Part shown: positions 8,042 to 16,095 of the stretch, piece after piece
How positions within the stretch are numbered: position 1 is the stretch's first letter
Layout of the letters: the number at the start of each line of letters is the position of its first letter
NCBI GenBank assembly: GCA_041484525.1
Contig: JBGPHT010000020.1
Location: 1-64,000 of the forward strand
Length of the DNA stretch: 64,000 nt
Direction: 5' to 3'
Source of the DNA: JBGPHT01 sp041484525
Lineage (GTDB): Bacteria > Acidobacteriota > Terriglobia > Bryobacterales > Bryobacteraceae
Translations under genes and position numbers: made by a program
The notes under the pieces: generated by a model
The model's input: the letters and a program-made list of their open reading frames with translations, nothing else
The model's database searches: none
What the model was told of the DNA's origin: nothing

Positions 8042-8477
8042 TCAATCCGTCGCCGCCTGGCTGGCCGTCGCCGCCATAACACAGAATGTCCGGTTCGTCG
8101 CCGTGCTCGCCCGGATACCGGTATACGTAATCATGCCCCCAGGGATCCTTCGGAATCTCCTGCGGCATATACGGACCCGCCCACTGGTTCGAGTCCGGCG
8201 GCTTGATGCGCAGCGCATTCAGCCCCTGCTCGGACGTCGGAAATGTGCCGGTGTCGAGCTTGTACGACGCCAGCGCCGTCATGAAGTTGTGGATCTGGGC
8301 GCGCGCCGCCGTGATGCGCCCCGTGTCCGCGTGCTTCAGCATGTTGGGCGCCACCAACGCCACGAATAGCGCGATGATGGTCATCACCACGAGCATCTCG
8401 ATCAACGTGATGCCCGCTTGTCCGTGCCTTTTCCGGGCTTGTCCGTGCCTCAGATTCTTGCGATTCCGTCGGTTCAT
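8010..8477 (-). CDS. gspG: Type II secretion major pseudopilin GspG
   Basis: 155 residues. After the leader the mature protein starts ITLIEMLVVMTIIALFVALV, the prepilin helix with Glu at position 5, and continues with the compact GspG fold including SEQGLNALR and GPYMPQEIPKDPWGHDYVYRYPG, the usual calcium-binding pseudopilin signature region. It is the main subunit of the pseudopilus. The leader is 22 residues long and contains a 7-residue in-frame duplication (RHGQA.. twice; DNA 8416-8429 and 8437-8450). It follows gspF by 3 bases. Confidence 0.95.
   Translation of the reverse strand: MNRRNRKNLRHGQARKRHGQAGITLIEMLVVMTIIALFVALVAPNMLKHADTGRITAARAQIHNFMTALASYKLDTGTFPTSEQGLNALRIKPPDSNQWAGPYMPQEIPKDPWGHDYVYRYPGEHGDEPDILCYGGDGQPGGDGLNADISSWKNQ
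8416..8450. repeat. 21-bp spaced direct repeat in the gspG leader
   Basis: The 14-mer GCTTGTCCGTGCCT occurs at 8416-8429 and 8437-8450, a period of 21 bp. It doubles a 7-residue piece of the prepilin leader without changing the frame. Confidence 0.9.
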
Positions 8478-8480
8478 TGT

Positions 8481-9695
8481 TTACACCGCCACATCGTTGA
8501 TGCTGGTGATCGCGAGCAGCATGCTCAGGATCAGCGCGCCTACCATCACTCCCATCACCAGGATCACGATCGGCTCGAAAACCGACGTGAACCGCTTGAT
8601 GGAAGACCGCGTCTCAGTTTCGTAAATATCCGCCATCCGGGCAAACATCTGGTCGAGGCGCCCCGTCTCTTCGCCCACCGTCAGCAGGTGCGCGGCCAGC
8701 GGCGGAAACACGCCCGCCTTGCGCAGCGGAACCGCGATTCCTTCACCGCGCTTCACACCCATCGCCACACCCACGAGCGCCCCCGAAATCGTCTTGTTGT
8801 TCAGCGTCGCCGCCGCGATGGCGATGGATTGCACCAGCGGCACCGTGTTCTGCACCAGGGTCGCCATGGCGCGCGCAAACCGCGCCGTCTCGGCTTTCAG
8901 CAGCGCATCGCCCAGCATCGGAAGCTTGAGCCGCGCGCCGTCCCACCACAGCCGCCCCGGCACCGTCCGCGTATAGATCCGCCACGCCACCAGCAGCGCC
9001 GCCAGCGCCGAAGCCGCCATCCACCAATACCCGCGGACGATGGCGCTCACTTCCAACATCATCTTGGTGGGACCCGGAATTTTCAGGTGCGAATCGGCAA
9101 ATACCGAAGCAAAGCGCGGCACCACAAAATACATCAGGATGAAGATCGACCCCAGCCCGACCATGGTCAACAGCGCCGGGTAGATCATCGACGAGATGAT
9201 GTAATTCCGCAGCTCGTCGCGCGACCGCTCGAACTCCGTCAGCCGCTCGAAGATCATGGCTGTCGCGCCCGAGGCCTCCCCCGCGCGCACCATGTTGACG
9301 TATAAATCCGAAAAGTACTCGGGATGCGTCGCCAGGCTGTCGGCTAGCGAGCGCCCGCCCTTCAGCACCCGCAGCACATCCAGCACGATGAAGCGGAAGC
9401 CGCCGCCCGTCGTCAGCTCCGCCGTAATCGAGAGCGCGCGATCGAGCGGCACTCCCGCCGTGAGCAGTGTGGAAAGCTCCTGGGTAAAGAAGAGGACATC
9501 GCGCCGCCTCCCCTTCCCAAACGACGGCATCTTCAGCTCGATCCCCGTACTCTTCGGCGCCGGACCGACATAGATCGGCGTGAGCCCCTGCTTGCGCAGT
9601 TCCCGCGCGATCAGCTTTTCATCCTCGCCGGAGAGAGAGCCGGTGCGGACTTTGCCGTCGGAGGCAACCGCGCGGAAGAAGTAGGTGCTTGCCAT
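8481..9695 (-). CDS. gspF: Type II secretion inner-membrane protein GspF
   Basis: 404 residues with the GspF/PilC layout: an N-terminal MASTYFFRAVASDGK segment, two homologous cytoplasmic helical domains (about residues 65-190 and 270-390; each contains the GRLDQ/GATA type loop after a Gly-Glu motif such as VRAGEASG and LTVGEETG) and three membrane helices (about 167-190, 220-240, 372-395). It is the platform that the ATPase GspE turns or pushes on. The ATG at 9695 overlaps a TAA by one base; that TAA closes a 19-codon mini-frame made by a 59-bp duplication. Confidence 0.95.
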   Translation of the reverse strand: MASTYFFRAVASDGKVRTGSLSGEDEKLIARELRKQGLTPIYVGPAPKSTGIELKMPSFGKGRRRDVLFFTQELSTLLTAGVPLDRALSITAELTTGGGFRFIVLDVLRVLKGGRSLADSLATHPEYFSDLYVNMVRAGEASGATAMIFERLTEFERSRDELRNYIISSMIYPALLTMVGLGSIFILMYFVVPRFASVFADSHLKIPGPTKMMLEVSAIVRGYWWMAASALAALLVAWRIYTRTVPGRLWWDGARLKLPMLGDALLKAETARFARAMATLVQNTVPLVQSIAIAAATLNNKTISGALVGVAMGVKRGEGIAVPLRKAGVFPPLAAHLLTVGEETGRLDQMFARMADIYETETRSSIKRFTSVFEPIVILVMGVMVGALILSMLLAITSINDVAV

Positions 9696-9771
9696 TAGAA
9701 GTCCTGCGTCACGCCGTCGGAGGCAACCGCGCGGAAGAAGTAAGTGCTCGCCATCAGAAGTCCTGCGTCAC
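9654..9771. repeat. 59-bp tandem duplication across the gspE-gspF junction
   Basis: Copies at 9654-9712 and 9713-9771 differ at only a few positions. Each holds the last codons of gspE (VTQDF), a stop overlapping an ATG, and the first codons of gspF (MASTYFFRAVASDG). The extra copy makes a closed mini-frame of 19 codons at 9695-9754 that begins like GspF and ends like GspE. Period 59 is not a multiple of three. Confidence 0.95.
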
Positions 9772-11445
9772 GCGTAACACTTCAGCTACCGTCGAGAGTC
9801 CTTCACGCACCTTCTGCCACCCGTCCTCACGCAGATTCCGCATGCCGTTGCTGCGTGCGGCCCGCGTCAGTACAGCCGCATCGGCGTTCTCCATAATAAG
9901 CTTGCGGATTTCGTCGTTGACGTCCATCATCTCGAAGATGCCGACGCGCGACACGTAGCCGGTACCGCTGCATTCCTCGCAGCCGGCGCCGCGGAAGGCG
10001 TGCACCGTCTCGCCTTCGGGCGAGAGCGCCGTGCCCGCCGGCTGTTTGCAATTGCGGCAGATCACGCGCACCAGGCGCTGCGCCAGCACCGCTACCAGCG
10101 ACGACGTGAGCAGGTAATTCTCGACTCCCATATCCATCAGGCGCGTGATCGCGCTGGGCGCGTCGTTGGTGTGCAGCGTCGAAAACACCAGGTGGCCCGT
10201 GAGCGCGGCGCGGATCGCGATGTCGGCCGTCTCCCGGTCGCGGATTTCGCCCACCATGATCACGTCCGGATCCTGGCGCACGATGTGCCGCAGCCCCGCG
10301 GCGAAGGTCAGCCCGATCTGCGGATTCACGTGGATCTGGTTGATCCCGTCCATCTGGTATTCCACCGGGTCTTCGATCGTGATGATCTTCTTGTCGGGCA
10401 GGTTGATGCGCTTCAGTGCCGAATAGAGCGTGGTCGATTTCCCACTGCCCGTCGGCCCCGTCACCAGAAAAATTCCGTGCGGCAGGCTGGTGAAATGCTC
10501 CATCCGCTCCAGCATGCGGTCGTCGAACCCCAGCCGGCGCAGATCGTAGAAATCGCCCGACGAGCGGTCGAGCAGGCGCATGACCACGCTCTCGCCGTAC
10601 AGTGTCGGCAGGGTCGAAACACGCAGATCCACTTCGCGCCCCAGGATTTTGATCTTGATGCGCCCGTCCTGCGGCAGCCGCCGCTCCGCGATGTTCAGCT
10701 TCGCCATCAGCTTCAAGCGCGAAATAATCGCCGCCTTCAATTCGCGCGGCGGCATCTCCTGCTGGAACAGCACGCCGTCCACGCGGAAGCGGATGCGAAA
10801 CTCCTTCTCGAACGGCTCGATGTGGATGTCGCTGGCGCGCCGCTCGATCGCTTCCGCGATCATGGCGTTCACCAGGCGGATGACCGGCGCCTCACTCGCC
10901 ATGTCGCGCAGGTGTTCCAGGTCGGCCGTCGCCTGCTCGTCTTCGCCTTCGGTGAATACGCGGCGGTCGGCTTCGCCATAGTGCTTGTCGAGGGCGTCGA
11001 GGATCTCCTGCTCCGCCGCCAGCACCGTCTGCACTTCGAATCCGGTGAACGCGCGCACCGCCGCGATGGTCTCGAAATCCAACGGATCGGCCATCGCCAG
11101 CGTCAGCGTGGAATTCGCCAGCGCCAGCGGAAACGCGCGGCACTGCCGCAGGAAGCGGTTGGAGAGGCCCTCGATCTCGGGCGCCGAGACCGGCGCTCCA
11201 TCCACCGTCACCAGCGGCACGCCGAGCTGGTCGCTGAGCGCCGCCAGCACGTCGCGCTGCGCGATCAGCCCCATGTCCACCAGGATCTTGCCCAGCTTGT
11301 CGCCGCGCTCCTTCTGCAGTTCGAGCGCGCGCTCGAGGTCGTCGGCCTGGATCTTCTTGCGTTCGAGAAGGATCTCGCCCAGGCGCATGTACTGCGGGCC
11401 GGCGCCGGGTGACGGGCTTTCGAGGGTGGAGTCGGCCGCGCTCAC
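9754..11445 (-). CDS. gspE: Type II secretion ATPase GspE
   Basis: 563 residues. The N-terminus holds a GspE_N/MshEN-type domain (LGEILLERKKIQADDLERAL..), then the secretion ATPase domain with Walker A GPTGSGKST at about residue 329, Walker B in DPDVIMVGEIRD, and the His-box TGHLVFSTLHTNDA. A zinc-binding tetracysteine module (CRNC .. CEEC) lies at about residues 463-490, as in classical GspE and PilB. It powers pseudopilus assembly. The start is GTG at 11445, directly after the TAA of the upstream gene. Confidence 0.96.
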   Translation of the reverse strand: MSAADSTLESPSPGAGPQYMRLGEILLERKKIQADDLERALELQKERGDKLGKILVDMGLIAQRDVLAALSDQLGVPLVTVDGAPVSAPEIEGLSNRFLRQCRAFPLALANSTLTLAMADPLDFETIAAVRAFTGFEVQTVLAAEQEILDALDKHYGEADRRVFTEGEDEQATADLEHLRDMASEAPVIRLVNAMIAEAIERRASDIHIEPFEKEFRIRFRVDGVLFQQEMPPRELKAAIISRLKLMAKLNIAERRLPQDGRIKIKILGREVDLRVSTLPTLYGESVVMRLLDRSSGDFYDLRRLGFDDRMLERMEHFTSLPHGIFLVTGPTGSGKSTTLYSALKRINLPDKKIITIEDPVEYQMDGINQIHVNPQIGLTFAAGLRHIVRQDPDVIMVGEIRDRETADIAIRAALTGHLVFSTLHTNDAPSAITRLMDMGVENYLLTSSLVAVLAQRLVRVICRNCKQPAGTALSPEGETVHAFRGAGCEECSGTGYVSRVGIFEMMDVNDEIRKLIMENADAAVLTRAARSNGMRNLREDGWQKVREGLSTVAEVLRVTQDF

Positions 11446-12036
11446 TTACTTCTCTTCCGTGGTCTGAATCAAGCTCGCGAGCACACTCTTGCGGTTACCC
11501 TGCATCGTGATCTGCGCCGGCAGTCCGGTGACGTTTTCCCACGGGAGGTACAACATCCGCACCTGCAGCACGATCTGGTCGTTGAAGGAAACCGAATCCA
11601 ACGCGCCCGCCGTGGTCGTCATCATTTCCTTCATGAGCGTTTTCAGCAGCGCCAGGTGCTTCAACTTCCGGTCGTGGATCGCAGTCTTCTCCGCGTCGCT
11701 GAAACTCGGCCGGAACGAACTCGTCCCCGGCGTCTCGATCAGGCTCAACTCGGTGGTGAAAACGGCGCCGTACCCATCCAGATAAATGGATCGCGTCTGG
11801 CCCAACAGATCGATGCGGTCGTTGACATCGGCCCCGGCGATCTTGTCGTCGAACTGTCTCTCGATGCCCCGCAGCAGCATTCGTGCCGGCCGCGGCGTTC
11901 CGGACGAAGTGACCACGGGCGCTGCCGCCGGAGCCTTCGCCGTCGTCACCGGCGGCCGGGCCGCGGGCTGCGATGCATTAATCTGCGCGAACGCCGGCAG
12001 TCCCGCCAGCACTACGATCGTCATCCAAGGTTTCAC
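11446..12036 (-). CDS. Secreted protein of unknown function, operon with T2SS
   Basis: 196 residues with a signal peptide (MKPWMTIVVLAGLPAFA, cleavage after AFA) and a Pro/Ala-rich linker up to about residue 50. The body carries DRIDLLGQTRSIYLDGYGAVFTTEL and a helical stretch rich in Lys and Met. I do not recognise a named domain. Similar operon layout (regulator, exported protein, secretion genes) suggests a part in envelope function or secretion, but that is inference. It overlaps the anti-sigma gene by four bases and abuts gspE. Confidence 0.7.
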   Translation of the reverse strand: MKPWMTIVVLAGLPAFAQINASQPAARPPVTTAKAPAAAPVVTSSGTPRPARMLLRGIERQFDDKIAGADVNDRIDLLGQTRSIYLDGYGAVFTTELSLIETPGTSSFRPSFSDAEKTAIHDRKLKHLALLKTLMKEMMTTTAGALDSVSFNDQIVLQVRMLYLPWENVTGLPAQITMQGNRKSVLASLIQTTEEK

Positions 12037-12647
12037 TGGTTCAATCCTCCGGTATTCGTGCTGTTGTACACTGCCACCTTACTCACGTTCGCGCGCCGCT
12101 GCATGAAATCGATGACGGACTGCGCGTCGATCACCTGCTTCAACCCTTCCACATTCCGCCGCTCCAGGTCCGCGATCAGGCGCTCCGTTTTCTGTGCCTG
12201 CCGCGATTCGCTCTCCGCCACTGCCTGCTCGACGGCCGCCCGAATCCGTCGATCGATCTCCGCGTTGGTGGAGACGGCGGAAATGGTTGTATTCGGAACC
12301 GTCTCCTTGGCAACCGGTGCGGGAACCGGCCGCGTCAACGCGAAAACCATCAGCGAAATCGAAAGCATGGCCGCCGAGGCAAAGCTGAGCTGCGCGGTCG
12401 AGCCCCAAAATGCGCTCCACCCGCGCCGCCACGGCGACGGCTCGAATATCTTGTCGGAGACGAACGCAATCCGCTGCGGAATCTCTTCCTCACGCAGCGC
12501 GAGCAGCGTCGACTCCGTCATCCGCAGGCGCTCCGCTTCGTCGCGGCACGCCTCGCAGGTCCTTATGTGGACTTCCACCTGGCGCTGCTGCGGCGCTTCC
12601 AACTCCTGCAGCAGGTAGTCCCTCAAATCAAATGGCGAGCAACTCAT
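12033..12647 (-). CDS. Membrane anti-sigma factor with zf-HC2 zinc finger
   Basis: 204 residues. The N-terminal HX3CX2C motif (His27, Cys31, Cys34) is the zinc-binding anti-sigma domain of the zf-HC2/RsrA type. A single membrane helix follows near residues 92-108 (FASAAMLSISLMVFALT), then a periplasmic part with a coiled coil (DRRIRAAVEQAVAESESRQ). It should hold the ECF sigma factor encoded immediately upstream. The sigma stop codon TAG is followed directly by this ATG, so the two are made together. The signal it senses is unknown. Confidence 0.88.
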   Translation of the reverse strand: MSCSPFDLRDYLLQELEAPQQRQVEVHIRTCEACRDEAERLRMTESTLLALREEEIPQRIAFVSDKIFEPSPWRRGWSAFWGSTAQLSFASAAMLSISLMVFALTRPVPAPVAKETVPNTTISAVSTNAEIDRRIRAAVEQAVAESESRQAQKTERLIADLERRNVEGLKQVIDAQSVIDFMQRRANVSKVAVYNSTNTGGLNQ

Positions 12648-13211
12648 CTACACACCTCTAGCCTTCACTGGAGCCAGTTCGACCTTGAGGAGTTCCAAAG
12701 CCGCGTACAGACGCGATTTGACGGTGGACACCGGGCACTCGAGAATCTCGGACATCTCCTCGAACTTGAACCCCTGGTAAATCTTGAGCACCACGGCCTC
12801 GCGCTGTTCCGGCGTCAACCGTCCTAGCGCGGTGGCCACCGCCAGGTTCAACTCCATGGGAAACACCGAGCTTCCGCCCACCAGGATTCCCGTCTCCGTT
12901 TGTTCCGGCTCGATCTCTTCCACATCCGTCTCCGGCCTTCGCTTGCGAAACATCGAGTAGGCTTCGTTGTGAGCGATGCGGTACAGCCAGGGCGCGAACC
13001 GCCCCGGATCGTCGAGCTTTTTCAGATTCTGGTAGGCTTTCAAAAAAACGTCCTGCGCCAAATCCAGAGCGTCTTCGCGATTTCCCGTGATGCGCAGGAG
13101 ATAGTTGTACATACGCTTCTCCCACCGGGACACGAGGAGGTTATACGCCTCCACTTTGCCCCGCGCGGCCTGACGAATCAGGTCGGCATCTTCGACCGCC
13201 CGAAAGATCAA
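12648..13211 (-). CDS. ECF-type RNA polymerase sigma factor heading the T2SS operon
   Basis: 187 residues from a TTG at 13211. This start is chosen because AAGGAG (13219-13224) lies 7 bases upstream; the frame stays open further, but the upstream residues do not look conserved. Region 2 is seen in YNLLVSRWEKRMYNYLLRITGNREDALDLAQDVFLKAYQ and region 4 in LGRLTPEQREAVVLKIYQGFKFEEMSEIL plus the HTH CPVSTVKSRLYAALELL. It is the first gene of a minus-strand run that continues without clear breaks into all type II secretion genes, so it may control them as well as itself. Confidence 0.9.
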   Translation of the reverse strand: MIFRAVEDADLIRQAARGKVEAYNLLVSRWEKRMYNYLLRITGNREDALDLAQDVFLKAYQNLKKLDDPGRFAPWLYRIAHNEAYSMFRKRRPETDVEEIEPEQTETGILVGGSSVFPMELNLAVATALGRLTPEQREAVVLKIYQGFKFEEMSEILECPVSTVKSRLYAALELLKVELAPVKARGV

Positions 13212-13683
13212 TCTCTGGCTCCTTGTAGCAAGACGCAGTTCGCCCGCAAAAAGACGGCGGGATACATCCAGTGTACTCCGCCGCCAATCGAATGGCGGTT
13301 TCGATACATTCGGCGGTTGAAAACAAAGTCGCATTCGCCGCGGTCGCCGCCGCACCTATGGCGGCTTCCGGCGCCTGCCTGCCCCCCTTTTGCAGGAGTC
13401 CGGAGCCATATCGCCGCCGCACGAGCGGTGCCGATGCCGGGGTCTGCAGCAAAAGATCCACCAGTCTGTGGGGCTAGGCGAAAAATTGCCTGCTCCAACA
13501 GTACAAAAGCACAGTTATCGACCCGCTTAAACGACTATTTATCTTATGTTTAACTCCAACTACCGAGGTAGCCCAGTACCTTCGAAAAGTACGGTCCCGG
13601 CCAGGACTATCGTGGTCCAGGAACCAGCCTTCTCCCCAGTGGATACCCTATGCGGTTCGGCAATCAGCCAATCGATACTAGGG
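13212..13683. promoter_or_regulatory. Divergent intergenic region, no gene seen
   Basis: About 470 bp separate the TTG of the sigma gene (minus) from the chosen ATG of the Solibacter-domain gene (plus). It must hold the promoter of the sigma/T2SS operon and that of the plus-strand gene. The right half (13490-13560) is clearly richer in A and T than its surroundings, which fits promoters. I could not fix -35/-10 boxes with confidence, and the short frames here look like noise. Confidence 0.45.
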
Positions 13684-14541
13684 ATGTTGAAGCAAGCGTG
13701 GCTCTGGTTAGCTGCGCTGTCCGCGGGTCAACTACTACAGGCCGCGGACACCAGACTGGGAGCGGCGCCTTCCTACACCATCTCCAGTATCGTGAACGCG
13801 GCCGATTTTTCGTCCCGGCCGATCGCGCCGAACACCATCGTCGCCATCTTCGGCGTTAGACTGGCGCGCTCCGCCCAGGCCATCACCGGCGAAGACATTA
13901 AGGGCGGCAAACTGCCCGTCGAACTCAACTACGTCCGCGTCGGCGCCGGCGGCTCTCCCGCGCCCCTCTTCTTCGTCTCCGATAGCCAGATCAACTTCCT
14001 GATGCCTCCGGAACAACTCCCGGGCAACATTCATATCCAGGTCATCACGGAAGGCACTTACGGGCCGGATATCGTTATCAACCTGGTGGACGCCTCGCCC
14101 GCGCTCTTCCAGACGGCCGACGGATACGCCATCGCGCAGCACGGCATCGGTTCCGCGCTGATCGTCGCGGATTCCCCGGCCCGACCCGGCGAGACCATCG
14201 TGCTCTATGCCACCGGCCTCGGCAGGACTCAGCGCAGCACGATCGGCGGCGAAATCCCGCAATATCAATCGCAAATCCTGCGCCTCGCCGACCTCAAGGT
14301 GACGATCGGCGGTGTCCCCCTCGAAGCCAAACGCATCGCATACGCCGGTATCACCCCCGGTTCCGCCGGGCTGTACCAGATCAACCTAATTCTTCCCGAT
14401 ACCCTCGCCGCCGACCCGGAGATCCGGGTCTCGATCGGCGACCAATCCACCCCCGCCGGGCTGAAACTCAACGCCTCGCCGCAGCCGCTGCAACCGCGCC
14501 CCCTGACCGAACCGCAACCTTCCGACCCCGGTCCGCGTTAG
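13684..14541 (+). CDS. Exported protein with Solibacter C-terminal (TIGR03437-type) domain
   Basis: 285 residues from the ATG at 13684, which opens a signal peptide (MLKQAWLWLAALSAGQLLQA). The frame is open back to 13546, but that extension has no export signal. The sequence has the hallmarks of the Solibacter uncharacterised C-terminal domain: IAPNTIVAIFG, GGSPAPLFFVSDSQINFLMP, a GIGSALIVADSPARPGETIVLYATGLG segment and PGSAGLYQINLILP. The domain is greatly expanded in Solibacteraceae and is usually at the end of large secreted proteins; here it makes up almost the whole protein. Function unknown. Confidence 0.85.
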   Translation: MLKQAWLWLAALSAGQLLQAADTRLGAAPSYTISSIVNAADFSSRPIAPNTIVAIFGVRLARSAQAITGEDIKGGKLPVELNYVRVGAGGSPAPLFFVSDSQINFLMPPEQLPGNIHIQVITEGTYGPDIVINLVDASPALFQTADGYAIAQHGIGSALIVADSPARPGETIVLYATGLGRTQRSTIGGEIPQYQSQILRLADLKVTIGGVPLEAKRIAYAGITPGSAGLYQINLILPDTLAADPEIRVSIGDQSTPAGLKLNASPQPLQPRPLTEPQPSDPGPR

Positions 14542-14576
14542 ATATATAGGCTACAATCGCCTTAGGAGTGCCCTCG

Positions 14577-15341
14577 ATGTCCCTACGCACCTTCCTTGCA
14601 ACCACTTCGCTCGCCGCCGGCATTCTCGTAGCGCAGGACGCCGTTCCGCTCAAGACCCCCGCCCCCGCTGCCGGCGACTATGTGGTGGACACCGGTACCA
14701 AGGTACCTCTCAGTCTTATCAACAGCATCAGCACCAAGCACTCCGCCGAGGGCGACCGCGTGTATCTCGAGACCGTCTTCCCGGTCCTGGTGAGCGGCAA
14801 GATTGTGATTCCCGTGGGCAGCTACGTCGCCGGCACCGTCACCCAGATCAAGAAGCCGGGCCGCGTCAAGGGCCGGGGCGAACTCTACGTCCGATTCGAC
14901 TCGCTGACTCTGCCCAACGGCGTGACCCGCGATTTCCGCGCGCGCATGGGCGGGATGGACGGGACCGCCAACGGAACCCTGGATCGCAACGAGGGCAAAG
15001 TCACGAGCGATGGCAATAAGAAAGGTGACGCGCAGGTGATCGCCGAGAGCGCATCGGCGGGTGCGGGCGTGGGTGGCATCGCGGGAGCCATCGGCGGCCA
15101 CCCGATCGCCGGCGTGGGGATTGGCGCCGCCGCGGGAGCCGCCGCCGGACTGATCGGCGTGCTGGTTTCGCGCGGTCCGGACGCCATTCTCGCCAAGGGT
15201 ACGACGATCGAGATGGTCCTCGACCGGTCGGTCGCCTTCGACGAAGCCGACTTGAACTTCGGCACTTATCAAGCGCCGCGCCGCACCGTTGTCGAATCGC
15301 CCGCAGCCGCCGCGCCCCGCCGCCCCGGCATCATCCGCTAA
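14577..15341 (+). CDS. Exported protein with TrbI/VirB10-like beta domain and glycine zipper
   Basis: 254 residues from the ATG at 14577, preceded by TAGGAG at a good distance. A signal peptide (FLATTSLAAGILVAQ) leads to a domain with VVDTGTKVPLSLINSIST and GKIVIPVGSYVAGTVTQIKKPGR, a pattern seen in TrbI/VirB10-type beta barrels and related acidobacterial exported proteins. Residues about 160-200 form a Gly/Ala zipper (GAGVGGIAGAIGG.., GAAAGAAAGLIG) that could sit in a membrane. No other conjugation genes are near, so a secretion-system role is not implied. Confidence 0.65.
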   Translation: MSLRTFLATTSLAAGILVAQDAVPLKTPAPAAGDYVVDTGTKVPLSLINSISTKHSAEGDRVYLETVFPVLVSGKIVIPVGSYVAGTVTQIKKPGRVKGRGELYVRFDSLTLPNGVTRDFRARMGGMDGTANGTLDRNEGKVTSDGNKKGDAQVIAESASAGAGVGGIAGAIGGHPIAGVGIGAAAGAAAGLIGVLVSRGPDAILAKGTTIEMVLDRSVAFDEADLNFGTYQAPRRTVVESPAAAAPRRPGIIR

Positions 15342-15468
15342 ACCGCCGTATCGGACCTTAATAAGTGTTGGCGCTCGATTAACTGCCCCACGGCGCATTC
15401 TCTAATACAGTAGTAATATTCTCGTGTCGGCCTAAGTACAGGCCGCCACGGTATGCTATCCATTCGGG

Positions 15469-16065
15469 GTGCGATTGGAATCGCTTTCTTTTGACGAGAA
15501 GTATTTAGACCGACTTATCAACCAGGATCGGGACGCCGAAGCTCGCTTCGCCGCGTACTTTCAGAAACCAATCTGGGTGAAAGCGCGCCGCCAATTGCGG
15601 ACGTCCGAGCTGGCCGACGACGCCTGCCAGGAAACGCTTTTCCGCGTGCTGCGCTATTTCCGCTCGGGCAAGCGCCTCAACGACCCCGCACGCCTGCCCG
15701 CCTTCGTACACACCGTCTGCGCCAATGTCATCCTCGAGATGATCCGGGCGAATCACCGGTTCATTCAATTGCCCGAGGACGCGGCCGAACCACCCGATCT
15801 GCGGATCGATCTGCACCGCGACGTCGTCACCGAAGAGCGCAAGCAGATGGTCCGCGAGGTGCTGGATGAACTCCCGGAGCGAGACCGCGAGCTGCTGGGC
15901 CTCATTCTGGCGGAAGACGCCGGCCGGGCGGAGATTTCCGCGCGTTTCGACACTAATGAGGATTACCTTCGGGTGCTGGTGCACCGGGCGCGCCTGCGCT
16001 TCAAGGCGGCGCTGCTGCGCTTGCATCCGGAACAGGAGAGGGCTAGGAGTTCGGGGGCGGAATGA
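15469..16065 (+). CDS. ECF-type sigma factor of the CHAT-associated operon
   Basis: 198 residues from GTG at 15469. Region 2 is seen in ARRQLRTSELADDACQETLFRVLRYF and region 4 in LDELPERDRELLGLILAEDAGRAEISARF, with an HTH-like end (NEDYLRVLVHRARLRFKAALLR). It heads a plus-strand unit of four genes: this sigma factor, a zinc-finger anti-sigma protein, an unknown protein and a TPR-CHAT lipoprotein. The region 4 recognition helix departs from the common ECF consensus, so promoter specificity may be unusual. Confidence 0.85.
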   Translation: MRLESLSFDEKYLDRLINQDRDAEARFAAYFQKPIWVKARRQLRTSELADDACQETLFRVLRYFRSGKRLNDPARLPAFVHTVCANVILEMIRANHRFIQLPEDAAEPPDLRIDLHRDVVTEERKQMVREVLDELPERDRELLGLILAEDAGRAEISARFDTNEDYLRVLVHRARLRFKAALLRLHPEQERARSSGAE

Positions 16066-16095
16066 AACGTTCCAGAGCCTGACGACACCACTCTT

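Noticed and set aside
14577..15341. Conjugation gene (trbI) as sign of an integrative element
   Set aside because: Only weak beta-domain similarity and no other conjugation genes nearby.
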